DNA of 64,000 nt from Paragordius varius. Its lineage: Eukaryota > Nematomorpha. The notes under the pieces are model-generated. The model did not search any database and was not told the DNA's origin. It saw nothing but the letters and a program-made list of their open reading frames with translations. Below, in pieces: positions 1-13,166 of this stretch. How positions within the stretch are numbered: the stretch's first letter is position 1; each line of letters opens with the position of its first letter. The DNA is taken from NCBI GenBank assembly GCA_964247055.1, contig OZ176052.1, positions 8,184,001 to 8,248,000 of the forward strand. The letters run 5' to 3'. The translations under genes were made by a program, and so were the position numbers.

Positions 1-610
<610 letters not shown>

Positions 611-1059
611 GAAAAACAATGTGATTAACTATTATGGCGAATGAGCCTATGAATTTTTCAGATTTGATGATACGACTCTAGTTAAGGATTTTTTTTTAAA
701 TCTTCATAATAACAATTAATTATAAATCCATAATAATTTCATATATCTAAAAAATCAAACATTCAAATGTTTTTAGTTTCATCTAAATTGTATCATTTAT
801 TTATTTCCATTAAAATGTGAATGCATGAGATAAAAGTTTAAGACTTTTTAGGCTAATTGATTTAATTATAAAGATAAACTGCTAATGATATAGCTATTAA
901 AAAAATTTATCTTTATTGAGGGATTTTATTCCCAGGCATTTTGTGATCAAATATTTTACCGAGTTTGAAATAATATGAGAATATATATGCATTTGTATAA
1001 CACACTGCGTCCATTGGGGAGAAAAAAATATCCTATTTGTATTCTGATTAATAAGCGTC
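611..1059. other. Rab11 5' flank, no gene seen
   Basis: AT-rich sequence upstream of the Rab11 start codon. It should contain the 5' UTR and promoter, but I see no convincing TATA box, initiator or ORF with codon character. Confidence 0.4.
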
Positions 1060-4000
1060 TTAAGATTATGGTGTTTTAAGTTTTGATGCCTAGTGGTCAT
1101 ATAAGAAAACAATTTGCACTTTTGTAATGAATGCTTGATACATAGAAATGGTAGTAGCGCACATTTTTTGGTTAAATGCCTTATTCCAAACAATATCATT
1201 GTAGCATATGTTATTGTCAGAGCTAAGATAGGGGCGATTTTTCGCTATTTCTTTAGTGTAGTAACGACAGCTTAAACTGTTAGATGTGATTAATATCAAC
1301 GATTGCATTGTTAGCTTGGTTTCTTTAGCTAAATATAGATCCTACGCATTTTACATCATCCACGTTTTTTTGAGCCTTCAACATTGCAGACATAAGCTGT
1401 ACATGTTTTTGGCTCTAGTGATGTGGACGAAGTTAGAAAACTTTATTTTAAGGCATAAGCCGTATAAGAATTTTTCAGGTTTGATTTTATCCAGGATTTC
1501 AGTGTTTTAATCTTATCTTTCCAATTTATCTGCAGCAATTCTCTACAAGACCACATTCGACATTGATATACCTTTCATCTCCTATCTTTGTCCAATTTGA
1601 GGCGTACAGCATGCTTGGGAAGATCAGCGATTTGACCAGTCTGATTTTGGTTTTAAGTTTGATATCGTGGGAAGACCATAGTTTTTGTATTTAATCATAT
1701 TTGCTTTGCCAATTGCTATTCTTCTTTTGGGTGCTATTGTTATATGCGTTGATTAAACTACCAAGATAAATGTATTACATGATTTGGGTACCCATAAATG
1801 CTAAAATATTGGGTGGGGTGATAAAAAAATCGCACATGACTTGTAAACCAAGCGTGGCAAGTTGAGCAAGATTACTTAAGCCAGCAAGCGTACACTTGAA
1901 GATCGGTGATAAAAAAATAAAGTCAAGTCTTTTGCTAATGGATGCAACATTTTTTTGCCACCCAATTCAAATTTTATGGAAAAATTTTTGATCATTTTCA
2001 ACCAAAATTTATAAAATAAGGCACAAAAAGATAAACAATTAATCCAATATGCATTTAGTTTTTCAAACTCACTGGCACGTATCTTATTTAATATTTTCTA
2101 ATTTTTATGCCTGAATAACTTTTAGATTGATGAAGCCATTCGCCCTTAAAACACTTTCCATAATTTTACACTACTTATTTTGTTTGGAGTTCTGTTGCAA
2201 ATATAATGGGAAGATGTTCATACAATATAACCTATTATTATTTTTAATTGATTACCAACATTACATTCGAAATAAATTTATAATGAAATAAATTCTTTAC
2301 ATTAGTTAATAGTGAAGTAACCTTTAGCGTTTAATAAACGAAGTGAAATTTTATAAGATTGATATATAATTATTAATTTTAAGAAATTTTCGAGAATCCA
2401 ATTTTTTTTGCGGTCACGGAGATATATTTAGCATATTTTTATATGCCATGTTTTTAAATATTAGCAGAGTTTTTCCATAAATTTATCCTCTTTTGTATCC
2501 ACTTAATGAATAGATTAATTAGCCAAAATTTATCAAATTAACAATTTATAATAATAACAAAGGTTTGAATTACATATAAAACCTAAATTTTATACATAAA
2601 TAGTTTCCAAAATAATTTTATCCATATTTTAAAATCGGTCAAGTGTGCCCTACACCACACTTGCAAAATCTTTAAGTTTTACTTGATCATATAATTTTTT
2701 ATCACCTCAGAATCAAGTTTTCTTGCTTGACTTAAGTCGTGTAATGTTAAATTTTTATTATCACATGAAGCAAGCCATGACTTGATAGACTTGCAAGTCA
2801 AGTCAAAAAATTTTTTTGTCACCCCACCCATTGTATTGAATTTGTAAGTTTATGTGCATGATTTTTGTTTTATTATAATTGATGTTTAGACCGAATATTA
2901 GACATTCGGTGGTAAATTCCGGAGTAAATAAGATTGTCTCAGATTCGGATAGCATTATTGTGCCGTCAGCGTAATCAAGCGAGGATATTGTGTTGCCAGA
3001 AACTTTTATTTCTAACCATTTGTCTATTTGCCTGTGATGCATTTGATGCAGATGTTGAAAAGAATCGGTGAAAGGACGAAATTTCGAATCCATTGTTCAT
3101 TGGTACCCAGTTACTCGTACCGTGAGGAATCGATATACTCAAAGTTCAATTTGAGTATAAAGTTTTAATTATTTTATTTAGATGATCGGATATTCCGATT
3201 TAGGATAGGGCGCTCTAGAGCATGTCGTGCCTTATGCTATCAAAGGCATTTGTGAAGCCGATGATATATGTGAGTATCGTTTTAATATTCAATTTTTTTT
3301 TCAAGAATCCAACGTATATTGAAAATCATGCCTCTACACGCGGTTTTCTCTGAAACCTGCTTGAGTGTTGACAGTTCAGATTCTATTGTCCCTTGAATGC
3401 GTTTTCGGATGAATTTTATGAAGATTTTGGAAGTTTGAGATATGAAAGATATGGTTCTGTAGTTAACGGATTTCGGATCACTTTTTTTGAAAATCGAAAT
3501 GATGGATTTGTGCTAGTCTTTTGGGAAAGAAGTGTCCTTCAATATTTTTTGAAATAGTTATATGAGGATGTTAATTGGTAAAAGATGAACCACCTCAGTT
3601 GGGATGTGGTTGTATCCATCCGCTTTATTAGGTGAATGCTCACGAGCTTATTTAACTTCATCCTGCAATATTTATAGCACCTCTTGGTATTTTGTTATCG
3701 GGTTCTGGTAAGCTGGATAGAGCTTGACCACATATTTCTTCCAGTGTTAAACTAATAAGTTCGTGTTTGTGATAATGTCTTCAGCTTCATTTTTTATTGG
3801 ACTTTTGTAATATACTTGTCTGGTCGAAGTTTTTATTAAAATTGTCGTTGTTTTTGGCAGCGTTCTCGAGTGTGAGACAGAGATCATTATAGTGGTTAAC
3901 TTTGTACTCACGGGCACTTTTCTGGAACTCCCTCTTAAGTGATTTGTCTTCTAGGAGGTTGTTAGTTAACTTTGCTTGACGACGCTTGGCTGCGAGATCT

Positions 4001-4625
4001 ATGTTTTTTTCGCGATAATTTTATTTTTATTGGTATGGTTTTCATGTGGGAATGGATTAGTTGGCTGTACTAATGATTATTTTTTGCATCACTGACCATA
4101 GACCTTCCTATCATCAGGGATCCAATTGTTTTTGTTACCAAGTCCGTTATGTTGCATCCGTGCCAATGATGGGTGGCAGTGAAGTCATCCATTGTAACGA
4201 GAATCTTTGAATACTTTTTTGATAGCGGTTCTAAGAACGTCGTATGATTGTTCTGAATTATTACCATTTTTAGAATTGGTGGGGGCATAAACCTGGAATA
4301 GAGTAATCGGCTGAGGAATCGTATTCAGTAGTATTGATATGATATCCCTAATACGGTTATGAATCTCGAACCAATTGGCGACTTTGGTTGGTATTAGGGC
4401 CACATCGTTATTTTTGAGAGTTTCGTAACCTAAGCGGAAGAGGATATGATTATCATATTCGATATGACCGATTAAAGGGATTCTGGATTCAGAGATCACC
4501 AGTATTTTGATGCCGTGTTTTTCCATTTCTAAAATCAATTTTGTAAGTAGTACCGCGTGTATTCCATGTTCCTGTAAAAATTTGCATGTTGCGGTATTTA
4601 ATTTTGTTTGCAGCAGACATTGTGT
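1060..4625 (-). mobile_element. Decayed RTE-like LINE, interrupted by a DNA element
   Basis: Reading the minus strand from about 4625, three parts of a non-LTR retrotransposon appear in order. First is an AP-endonuclease-like start (GTWN, then KHGIKILVISESR and a VYAPTN motif near 4250). Next is a reverse transcriptase: NYRTISFIS near 3450, motif A as TNAFDSIRHDML near 3230, and the catalytic box as LDYADGT near 2975 where YADD is usual. Beyond the insertion at 1811-2829 the protein resumes with IYLGSLINA near 1770 and SMLYASNWT near 1600, the C-terminal part of this LINE class. Frame changes and stops are frequent and the YADD box is altered, so it is dead. The layout matches RTE/'craniofacial development protein 2-like' LINEs; the clade is not certain. 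The 3' boundary near 1060 is approximate, and no tail or target duplication was recognised. Confidence 0.8.
1811..2829. mobile_element. Non-autonomous TIR element inside the LINE (1019 bp)
   Basis: The left end reads GGGTGGGGTGATAAAAAAAT and the right end is its inverted match (CACCCCACCC, with TGACAAAAAAAT on the other strand). The 3 bp flanking both ends are ATT, a likely target duplication. The LINE protein is continuous on either side, so this is a clean insertion. Sub-terminal copies of a CTTGACTTGCAAG-like motif occur inside both ends. No transposase ORF is present. A 3-bp duplication with GGG-starting termini would suit PIF/Harbinger, but the TWA preference of that group is not met exactly, so the superfamily is open. 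Confidence 0.7.
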
Positions 4626-5504
4626 ATCATAATAAGAAAAGGTTAATAAGGTTGGTAATTTACGGGATGAGGATAAGTGTTTGAGAGATAGGTAAAGTAA
4701 ATTTTTCCAGAGTATGTGGTAATATGAATAGAATGATGTTTATAGTTGTGACCTTAGGGAATGACAAGCGATAAGATCGGAAATATTGTTGGGGTATAGT
4801 GACTTTAAAAGTAGTTGTGACAATGACTTTGAGTATAAAAATGTAACCTAGAATCATCCGATGAAGCGTTATATATATCTACGAGATATATGGTATACTT
4901 TAAGGGTGTAGACTTACCGGTTCTTTCTTCCCACCACTAAATAAGATATACTATTTTTATTAAATTTAATTTTTAGATGTAAGCTTCAAAAGTCACAATT
5001 TTTCTGCTTTTAAAATTTGCTAGTTTTCTTAAAATAAGGCATGTATAGCAAATTTTAGTTGAAGCGTACCTCATTATATTTTGAGGCATGGTGGAAACAG
5101 TATATAACGCTTTAAGATATTAGATAACTACTTTTTCTAAATAATTTGATGACGCTGATATCTATCATCTCAGAATTTAAAAAGGATTTGTTTGCATATA
5201 ATGTGTGATTTTTTACAAAAATATAGTTCACATTTAATATTAATTTGATTGCGAATTGTGTTTCTATCCTAACATTTCTTATTTATCTAACTAAACTTTT
5301 AAATGAATATAAATTTTTTATATGCGAAAACTGTATATCTTTATTATTTTTAAAAGATTTCATTATTTAATTTAAAACATGTAAGTTTTGTGAGAAGATT
5401 AATATTCAGGAACCAAAAAAGTTTTTTTTAATTATAAACATCAATAAATAAATAATAAAGATATTAGGTAAAAAAATAAAAAAAAGATAAATACATCCAA
5501 ACAT
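4626..5504. repeat. Spacer with a fragment of family A (about 4965-5270)
   Basis: After the LINE 5' end there is about 340 bp with no recognisable content. From about 4965 the sequence TTTTTAGATGTAAGCTTCAA and the downstream GAGGCATGGTGGAAACAG match the inner arm of the long-inverted-repeat family A elements found at 11750, 41260 and 50645. No termini are present, so this is a fragment. Confidence 0.5.
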
Positions 5505-6909
5505 TACACTGCGAGTATAAAAAATAACCTGATGAAATATATATATTCTAATAGGTATAGGATAATGTATCAGGATTATCCTGATGGTTTTGGTTTTGGC
5601 CGTACGAGTGATAGAAGAAAGTTATTTACATTTTGTGATATGTGCTCCATATCAGAAAAGGGCAAAATTTGAGCACATTTTTTAATAAAACTTTTTGAAA
5701 CTATCTATAAAATGCCAAATAATATTTTTAAAATATTATAATTTTTAGTGGACTTTGAAAGTCCCAAATTTTTATGCTCTTCTAAAATGGGCTAGTTCTT
5801 TTAAAGATTATTCATTTGTTTATAAATTTATGTTAATTGTCAAATATTTTTTTCACAAATTCACCAAATCCGAAAGCAAAACCTTAAATAAAATTCAGAG
5901 GTGATTGAAATGTTCAGCATCATCGAACTATATAAGAAAAGTGTATTTTATCTTAAAGTGATTCCATACAGTTTCCATCACACCTCAAAATGGTACGAAG
6001 GATGATTCAACATTTTGCTATAAATTAATATTTATAACAAAATATCCAGTTTTTAGCAAAAAACTATTTTTAAAAATTCAGTATTTTAAAATTTTATTTC
6101 GCAATCTCGATATTTTACTTTTATTTTATGAGAGCTGGCTTCTTAAATGGGCAAAAATTAGGTTTCAAAGCCTTTATCTAAATTAAGTTGTAAAAAAATA
6201 TTGTTTCGCTTTATATAGTTTTTACAATATTTATTGATTTTGAAATGAAAAAAAATTGCGCAAATTTTGCCATTTTTCGATATGAAGCATTTACCGCAAA
6301 AGAGAAAAAAAACTTTCTTCACAAGTTAGGGTCAAAATCAAAAGCATTATGATAATAATATATTATCATATATTTGATTATGATATTTTTTTACCTACAC
6401 TCAGTGGCGAAATTATAAATTGTGCCCCCCCTCCCCGCAAGATTTAAATACAGGCCCTCCCCTTCTCCCCCAAAATCGTTTGCAGATATCTTTTCACCTG
6501 GCGCATCACTTAGATTCGTTTAAAAATGATAATATTTACATGACTTGGCATCCTGAGTCTAAAAGTTTTGCGTTCCTGGTATTTTTATATATGATAATTA
6601 GTACCCACCCGCAACCCTAAAAACTTGGTTCATTATACAAATTTCGCTAAAAGTTGAGCCTGACTTACAAAACTACCATTTTAGATATTATCCAAAGTTT
6701 CACGATGACCATGGAAAGACAGAGAATTTCTTGACAAGATGATGTTTTAACTAATCTCTTTAAACATTAACCCAAAAATTGTTTCGTTGTTTAAGTTGTT
6801 TTTAAAGACCCGCATCGTTTTACCCTCTTTCCATTTATCATAAATAGAGCAGCAGTCCTTGTGACACTTACTTCCTTCTTAGAATTTTTGATTAGCGCCT
6901 TCCAATTCC

Positions 6910-7560
6910 TCACACCCTTTCTCCAAATGTCCTTACTGCATTAAAAAACAGCCAGCACGGTTCACAATAGGCTGTATCCAAAATTAGACTGTAACGTATC
7001 CATGTTCTGTTTAAAACCCCAGATTTAGTGTTCTTTTTGTAATAGGTTTCTGAAAAGCAACGATTTTCTTGAAAAGGATCTCTTTTAAAATAACCTGGGG
7101 GACGATGTGAATTAAACGATACCAGAATTCGTTTTTCTTCATTTGATAACTCTATATTTTTATAATTACCCATATCGGAATACTCTTAAATCAAACGGCT
7201 TAAACTACGTTCCACATTAGTATGACTCAAACTATCCATATCATCTACACTTTTGTTGCTAATCACTACCGTTATCTCATTTGAGTTGAGCTAACATGAG
7301 GGCTAGGTTCAATAGTATAACTCGAAATATCCAAAATTATCTACACCATTGCTGATCTCAACTGTTTTTTGTTTCTCGTGTGAGTTAGCATTAAAAGACG
7401 CATTTGTCGAAATGGGTTTTAAAAAATCTGTCATTTTTTTCATTTTTGAAACGCTTGCGTTTTCCTTCGCTCTTTTTCGTTTTTGGGCTCCGCTTAAGTT
7501 TGGCACTAAGAAATAAAAAAATCGTTTAGAATTAAATATTTTGTAATAAAATTTTAACAA
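6910..7560 (-). pseudogene. hAT transposase N-terminal remnant (TTF-type zinc finger)
   Basis: Two separated ORF pieces, 7560-7309 and 7173-6910, carry the basic SGAQKRKRAKE start and a TTF-type zinc-finger region with the CEPCWLF core seen in ZMYM-like hAT transposases. They are interrupted, and nothing resembling the RNase-H fold or the hAT C-terminal dimerisation motif follows within the element. Confidence 0.7.
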
Positions 7561-7610
7561 CTATGCGATTATTGTGAAAACATAATGCGAATCTCCAAAA
7601 TCTTTTAGTT

Positions 7611-8182
7611 CAGAGGTCGGCAACCCTTCCTTTTGTGCGGCTATCGGGTAACGACCATAATATTTTTTAAATGATTAAACATAAACCATGGCGTGTCACT
7701 TAGATGGGTATAATTATAACCTATTCTATGAAGACTTAATTCCTAATTCATGAATGGGAATTGTTTAGTCAAACTTTCTCGTCTGCATGCTCATATATTC
7801 GTTTTTCATATAAACACATTGTCCACATATGCGCGGAATACGGGCCTACCTAAGAACAGCAGCGGGGAACTTCTTAAATATAAACTAATTGCTAAAAGTA
7901 ATATTTTCGGAATTCGGACAAAAATTTTTTGACAGCTGTTAGCAGAATAATAAAATATTTTTTATGGTAATATGGCTTTTTAAAATTATAACATCAGGGC
8001 TTCGAACCGGTCTCACAAAAGTGGAACTAGAACCGGGCTCTGGTTTAAAAATGGAACAGAAAACAGGAACAGGTCTCGGTTCGAAGGCCTGTTGTATAAA
8101 TGTACTAATTAAATGGAATATGAATGTGCGGAGCGCCAAGATTTTTAAATTTTGAGAAAGCCTGCTGTAATTGCCGACCCTG
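7611..8182. mobile_element. Non-autonomous hAT (572 bp) nested in the first hAT
   Basis: The ends are CAGAGGTCGGCAACCC and the inverted match of CAGGGTCGGCAATTAC. Flanking 8-mers are TTTTAGTT (7603-7610) and TTTTAGTG (8183-8190), a target duplication with one change. There is no transposase ORF. ORFs crossing 7939-8155 on both strands follow a GGTCTCGGTTCGAA-like stretch and look spurious. Confidence 0.75.
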
Positions 8183-9220
8183 TTTTAGTGTGTGGTGAAA
8201 GTTTATCGAAAATTTTATGTTTCAAAACTAAAAATAATGATGAAAACTTTCAAGGTTAATAACATTAGAAAAATAATGCACATTAATGTATACCAGCTAA
8301 CAAATGTTGGCCAATTCACCTTACAGTAAAGTATGTGAAATAACAATCATTCTATTTAATGAATTTCCTTCACGATGTATTCATTGAAAAACATTTTTTA
8401 CATTATTGTTATTTCTCATACTTTGCTGTAATATAAATTGGCCTGCCTATTGTATAATCAAAATAAATAAATTGAGATTACTTGTTAAAAAATATTGTTA
8501 TGATGAAAGTTTTCGTTTTTCCCTCCTTTTTTGTTCACTATTAAAACGGCCATGAAGGAACAAACAATATCATTATGGCTAAAAATTAATGGATAGTGAA
8601 AAAAATGCATTTTTTGCTCTTTCAATATTAAAATTTCCATGAACCCATTTCCTCATAAAAAATTAAAATATGTAACTTGCTTTCACACTACATTAAAAAA
8701 CAAAATATATTTTTACGCTATATGAATATATTGTTGCAAATGAGATGTTATTTGTAATTTTTAATTTAACAGAGGCAAAATAATCTGTCAAAATGTAAGT
8801 TTTCATAAAACTATAATACTATATTTTAATAACAAAATAATTTAGGAGTTGAAATTTATAAGCTTCACTTAATTTTTGGTGTTAACTACCTATACTCATT
8901 TATTTATTTAAATTCTTTTCACTTTTTTACGGTTCTAACTGGAGAGAATTTAAAAATATTTAACCGCTTATTGAGAGAGTAAATGCATTTTTTCGCTTTT
9001 ACTTCCTTTCAATCAATAATTATTCTCTTTATTCTTTGCCATACTTATCAGGCATTCACTTTATCTGCAAAAAAAAGGTAATAAATTTTGGGCCCCCTGC
9101 AAATTACAAATAGGGCCCAAATTTAATATAAATGATAAAAAAGAACCCCTGTTTTGCCTTGGGCCTCCCCGCACTGCTCCCCCTAGCTCCCAGTAGTTTC
9201 GCCACTGCCTACACTGTGTA

Positions 9221-9650
9221 AATTTGATGAAGCCCACATCTATTTAAAATTTATAGTTCATTATGATATCTTTTAGCTTTATTTTTTGGAATGAAGCATA
9301 TACCATTCACCAAAAAGTTTATTATAAAGCCTAGCACAGTGATTACAAAAATTAACCCGTTGAATTATTTTGGAAGCTATCAGGATTATCATAATGCTTT
9401 TGGTTTTAGCCGTTATGATGTTTTAAAAAAGTTATTTACAGTTTGGTAAGTGTTATCAGAATATGGCAAAATTTGCGCACATTTTTTAAATAAAATTTTT
9501 TAACCATGATAAATGCTTCATTACAAAAAAATCACTTAAATATATCATAAATCTATATTTTATAAAAATGGAAAGTGCTGGCTTTGTGATCTGTTTCCAG
9601 AAAACTGGTAGACTGATTCAAATCCAAATATCGAAAAAATATAATCATTA
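9221..9650. repeat. Family A left-arm fragment (about 9336-9600)
   Basis: From about 9336 a second family A terminus appears: CACAGTGATTACAAAAATTA, followed by CAGGATTATCATAATGCTTT, GGTTTTAGCCG and AAAAAGTTATTTACA. The arm breaks off near 9600 without a partner end close by. Confidence 0.5.
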
Positions 9651-9659
9651 ATAAATACC

Positions 9660-11390
9660 TCGACAATACCTTCGCCCTTTTATTGAATTAGGTCCCGAGT
9701 TCGGGCCCACCCCGTGAAAAAAACTGTTTTTTTGGAAACATAAGTCCACAAAAATCATGTCTTACGTGTTGCGCCATTCAATTTCAGATATCATTTTTAT
9801 TTACTTTTTTTCGATTACGCCAAACATACGGCTCGCTTTTTTAATTTATGCCCTCTTTTTATCCGCTCCCCCCGTAAAATGACATTTTTTTAAAAAAAAA
9901 CAAAGTCCACAAAAATAATTTTTTGCATCTATTTTTCGCCCAAGGTACCAGGTATTCCCTGTTAAAAAGCGAAAATTTTAGTGGTGCGTATCTTTATATT
10001 AGTTGCTGGGCAAGGATATACCCACTAAAAACTGCCCCTATCGAGATAGCGTGCCTTTGGGGCTAAATTTCAGAATACCTATCAGGCCATATGAACTTAA
10101 TAGGTGCTTAAAATATCGTCCGTAACAAAAATTTAGGTCGTACGGTTTTTTTAGAATTAGCCGTTAATTAGGCCCTTCACGCCCTGAAAAATGCGCCACC
10201 ATAGAATGATTTTTTAGTTTTGAGGCAATTTTTCCAAAAACTAATGAGAGCATATGGAATCAATCATGATTTCAGGTATTCTCCGTAAAAAGGCAAAAAT
10301 TTTAATCAAGCGCTTTTTTGGATCAGCCTATGGGTAGGGAGCCATCCGCCTAAAACTGCGCCACCATATCGAAATTGCGTTGTTTAGGAGAATTTTTCAG
10401 ATACTTATCAGGTCACAAAGTTTAATAAGGGCCTGAAATATTACCCGTAAAAAGGCAAAAATTTAAGTCGAGCGGTTTTTTAAAATTAACCTTTAATTAA
10501 GCCCTTTACGCCCTAAAAAATGCGCTACTATTATTTAGTTTTGAAGCCATTCCAAAAATTATTAAGAACATACGGAATAAATAATGATTCCAGGTATTCA
10601 CTTATAAAGGCAAATTTTTTTATCGAACTTCTATATTAGACCATGGGCAGGGGGCCACTCACCAACAACTGCGCCACCATATCGATACAGCGTGACTTAG
10701 AAGGCAAATTTTAGAAAACCTATCAGGCCATAGGAGTTCAATAAGGGCCTGAAATATTACCCGTAAAAAGGCAAAAATTAAGTAGAGCGGTTTTATTAAA
10801 TTACCCCTTAACCCTTGGCCTGAAAAAGGCCCCACCATAGAATGAATTTTGGTTTTGAGGCAAGTTTTCAAAAATCCCACGAGAACATATGGAATCAATC
10901 ATGATTCCAGGCATTACCCGAAGTAAGACAAATATTTTAGCGTTTTTTTGTTTCACCCCTGGTTAGGGGACTACCCGCCTAAAACTGAGCACTATATATT
11001 GCATTGTTTTGGAGATTTACAAAATATTTATGAAGCTATAAGAGCTCATTAAAAGCTTGAAATATTACCCGTAACTAGGTAAAAATTAAGATCAGTGTTT
11101 ATTTATTAGCCGTTAATTTGGAACCTTATGCCCTGAAAATACGCCATTATATAACGATTATTTAGTGTTGTATTTTTGCGAATAACCCATGAGAAGATGG
11201 TAGATGATTCCAAATATTTTCCCTATAAACGCAAAGATTTTAACTCAGCGCTTTTTCCACATAGATCTATGGGTAGGGGTTTACCGGTTTAATACTGAGA
11301 TGCCATATAAAAATGGCGTGGTTTTGGAGCTGATTTTCAAAAAACTTAAGAAGCCATATGAGTTCAGTTAAAACATTTCTGGGAGATTTG
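9660..11390. repeat. Decayed tandem array, unit about 315 bp, about 5 copies
   Basis: The same block recurs near 10075, 10401, 10716, 11022 and 11341 (spacings 326, 315, 306 and 319 bp). Each unit has a CCTATCAGGCCATA-like segment, a GAAATATTACCCGTAAAAAG segment, a GCGCCACCATA segment and a CATGATTCCAGG segment. Copies differ substantially, so the array is old. The unit is less AT-rich than its surroundings. No ORF runs through the unit, although a spurious 79-codon frame exists at 10659-10898. Confidence 0.75.
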
Positions 11391-11746
11391 TTCAATATTA
11401 TTCTTTTCTTTAAGAGACCACAAATGATTTACTTTTTATATCCCTGAGCTGTGTGAACACAATTTCAAAATAAAACTTTTATCATGATTTCGTAAAGAAA
11501 TTAGGTCAATACTAACTTTAATAAGGGACAGTTTAAATAGGTCAATTTGGAGGAAACAATATTTGAGCCTATGCCGAAACACGTAAAATAATAATTAATG
11601 ATATTTAAATATGTTTTTTATTATTTTTTTAACTCCATTACCTCTTTTTATTGAAAATTAGTAAGAATAAATATCGGAGAGACTACGTCACAGCGAAGCG
11701 TGACAGGGCCAGCTAGTTATTTATAATTAGTAAAACTATATTTTTA
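11391..11746. other. Spacer after the tandem array, no gene seen
   Basis: About 350 bp of unique-looking sequence. Near 11690 the string ACAGCGAAGCGTGACAGGGC followed by CAGCTAGTTA resembles the end of an interspersed repeat that I cannot assign to a family. Confidence 0.35.
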
Positions 11747-12620
11747 AAAAAATTTTATTTTTAGATGTGGGTTCCGAAAGTCCAATATATTTTCGCTGTT
11801 CTAAAATAGGCTGTTCTCTTAAAGTAAACAAAAAAAATGCCGGGATTGTGCGCTAACAATATTAAATATATGCTAAAATTTGACATAATATTTAAAAAAT
11901 GCGCCATTTTTTTAAAAAATTTAATTTTCATCAAATATTTGTTGAAGCTTATACTCCTTTGATGCATGATGGAAACTGCATGAAAACGATAAATATTTTG
12001 ATACTTTTTCTATAATTCAATAAGCTGAATATTTTTATTACCTCAGAATTTTGATTATATGATTGGTTCTTCTTCAAATAAATGCTTAATTTTAATATTT
12101 ATTTTTTTTACAAAATTACAGCAAAATTTTAAAGTAAACAAACCTTTTAAAATTCTGCAGCGATAGAAATTTTGAGGTTATATAAATAAACTGTTTCAAA
12201 TCCAAAAGCGCTTTTATACCGTTTTTAAAATGCCCCAAATATATTTAAAATTATGATCGCCGATTTCGAACACAGTGTAATGTGAACAATATTTATTATT
12301 TTCTATTAGTTTCCACAAAGGAGGGAATAACTTTTTAATCACTCACAATCCAAAAACGAAAGAACCATGAGCCCATTTCGCTCAAATTATACATATTTAA
12401 TGATACTTTAATGTTACATTTTACATATTTTTTTTAGCATGAAGCATTTAGCTTCTTCCCAAATATTTTTTTATATCCAACTCCAATTCGTTTTATGCTA
12501 TTTAGTGTAAATATCTATATTATTTCTTTTTCCTTACGCGTAATGTCTGAAACCAAAAGCACCATAAAAATCCTGATATTTTTTGCCATGAAAAATATAT
12601 TTTGAAATATTTTTTTGTGA
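11747..12620. repeat. Family A copy lacking clear termini
   Basis: Inner-arm markers are present in both directions. On the left are TTTTTAGATGTGGGTTCCGA, AAAGTCCAA and GATGCATGATGGAAACTGCA. On the right are the inverted CACTCACAATCC-type and ACCAAAAGCACCATAAAAAT blocks that lie near the right terminus of other copies. The outer CACAGTGT ends are not intact. Confidence 0.5.
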
Positions 12621-13166
12621 AAGGTTAGAGGGAAATCTTTCAAAATGATTTCAATAATCTCAATATATTATAAAATAATCAACTAAACAGGGCTGGTGTT
12701 GTCGGCTACATCATGTTCAATGGAACTTTAATTTCTAAAACATGTTTGATTTATAATATCATTTGATATTTGTCACAACATTTTTCTTTTTAAAGGTAAC
12801 TTGCATAATAGAAGTCTATTGCATCTCGAGATATTAAATAAATAAGAAACCTAATTAAAATAGCATTAATCGAATGCTTGAACAAATTGTACGGTAAATT
12901 AGAAAAAGATTTTAACAATACCTAACAGAGTACCTAATTAACAGAATACCTCTCACTAAAAATACTATTTAATAAATTTCCTAAATATACCGATATTAAC
13001 AAATATTTATAAATATTTAAAATTATAATTGTACACAGATATATTATTTTATAAATATTACATATTATATTTGTTTTTTATATTATATATAGGTCACTTT
13101 ATTAAAATACTTTAGAGTCATATAAGCATCTGCTTAAAGGGTTGTTTATTTTCCTCACAAAACACA
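12621..13166. other. Upstream region of Pumilio, no gene seen
   Basis: Very AT-rich sequence between the repeats and the first Pumilio exon recognised. It may include promoter or 5' UTR; nothing specific can be assigned. Confidence 0.35.

Larger units (their letters stand above)
6402..9207 (-). mobile_element. hAT element (2806 bp) with perfect 8-bp TSD
   Basis: The termini are CAGTGGCGAAATTA on the left and the inverted match of CAGTGGCGAAACTA on the right. The 8 bp CCTACACT lies directly outside both ends (6394-6401 and 9208-9215), the hallmark target duplication of hAT transposons. Coding remains on the minus strand are an N-terminal piece (7560-7309, with SGAQKRKRAKE) and a TTF-type zinc-finger piece (7173-6910, with RPPGYFKRDP, YSLILDTAYCEPCWLF). 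The catalytic and dimerisation parts are absent, so it is internally deleted. A second hAT sits inside it at 7611-8182. Confidence 0.85.
5505..9220. mobile_element. Family A long-inverted-repeat element, split by a hAT
   Basis: The left end TTACACTGCGAGTATAAAAA and the right end (other strand TTACACAGTGTAGGTAAAAA) are inverted matches. Both continue inward with CTGATG, a TTTTGGTTTTGGCC-like block, then AAAGTTATTTACA. Inner markers on the left arm are AAAGTCCCAAATTTTTATGC and AATGTTCAGCATCATCGAAC. Flanking TA next to CACAGTGT-type ends suggests the Tc1/mariner superfamily. No transposase is coded. The element itself is about 910 bp; the rest is the hAT at 6402-9207 inserted just inside the right terminus. 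Confidence 0.65.

Noticed and set aside
10659-10898. 79-codon frame on the minus strand
   Set aside because: It covers part of one tandem unit only and is not preserved in the other units.
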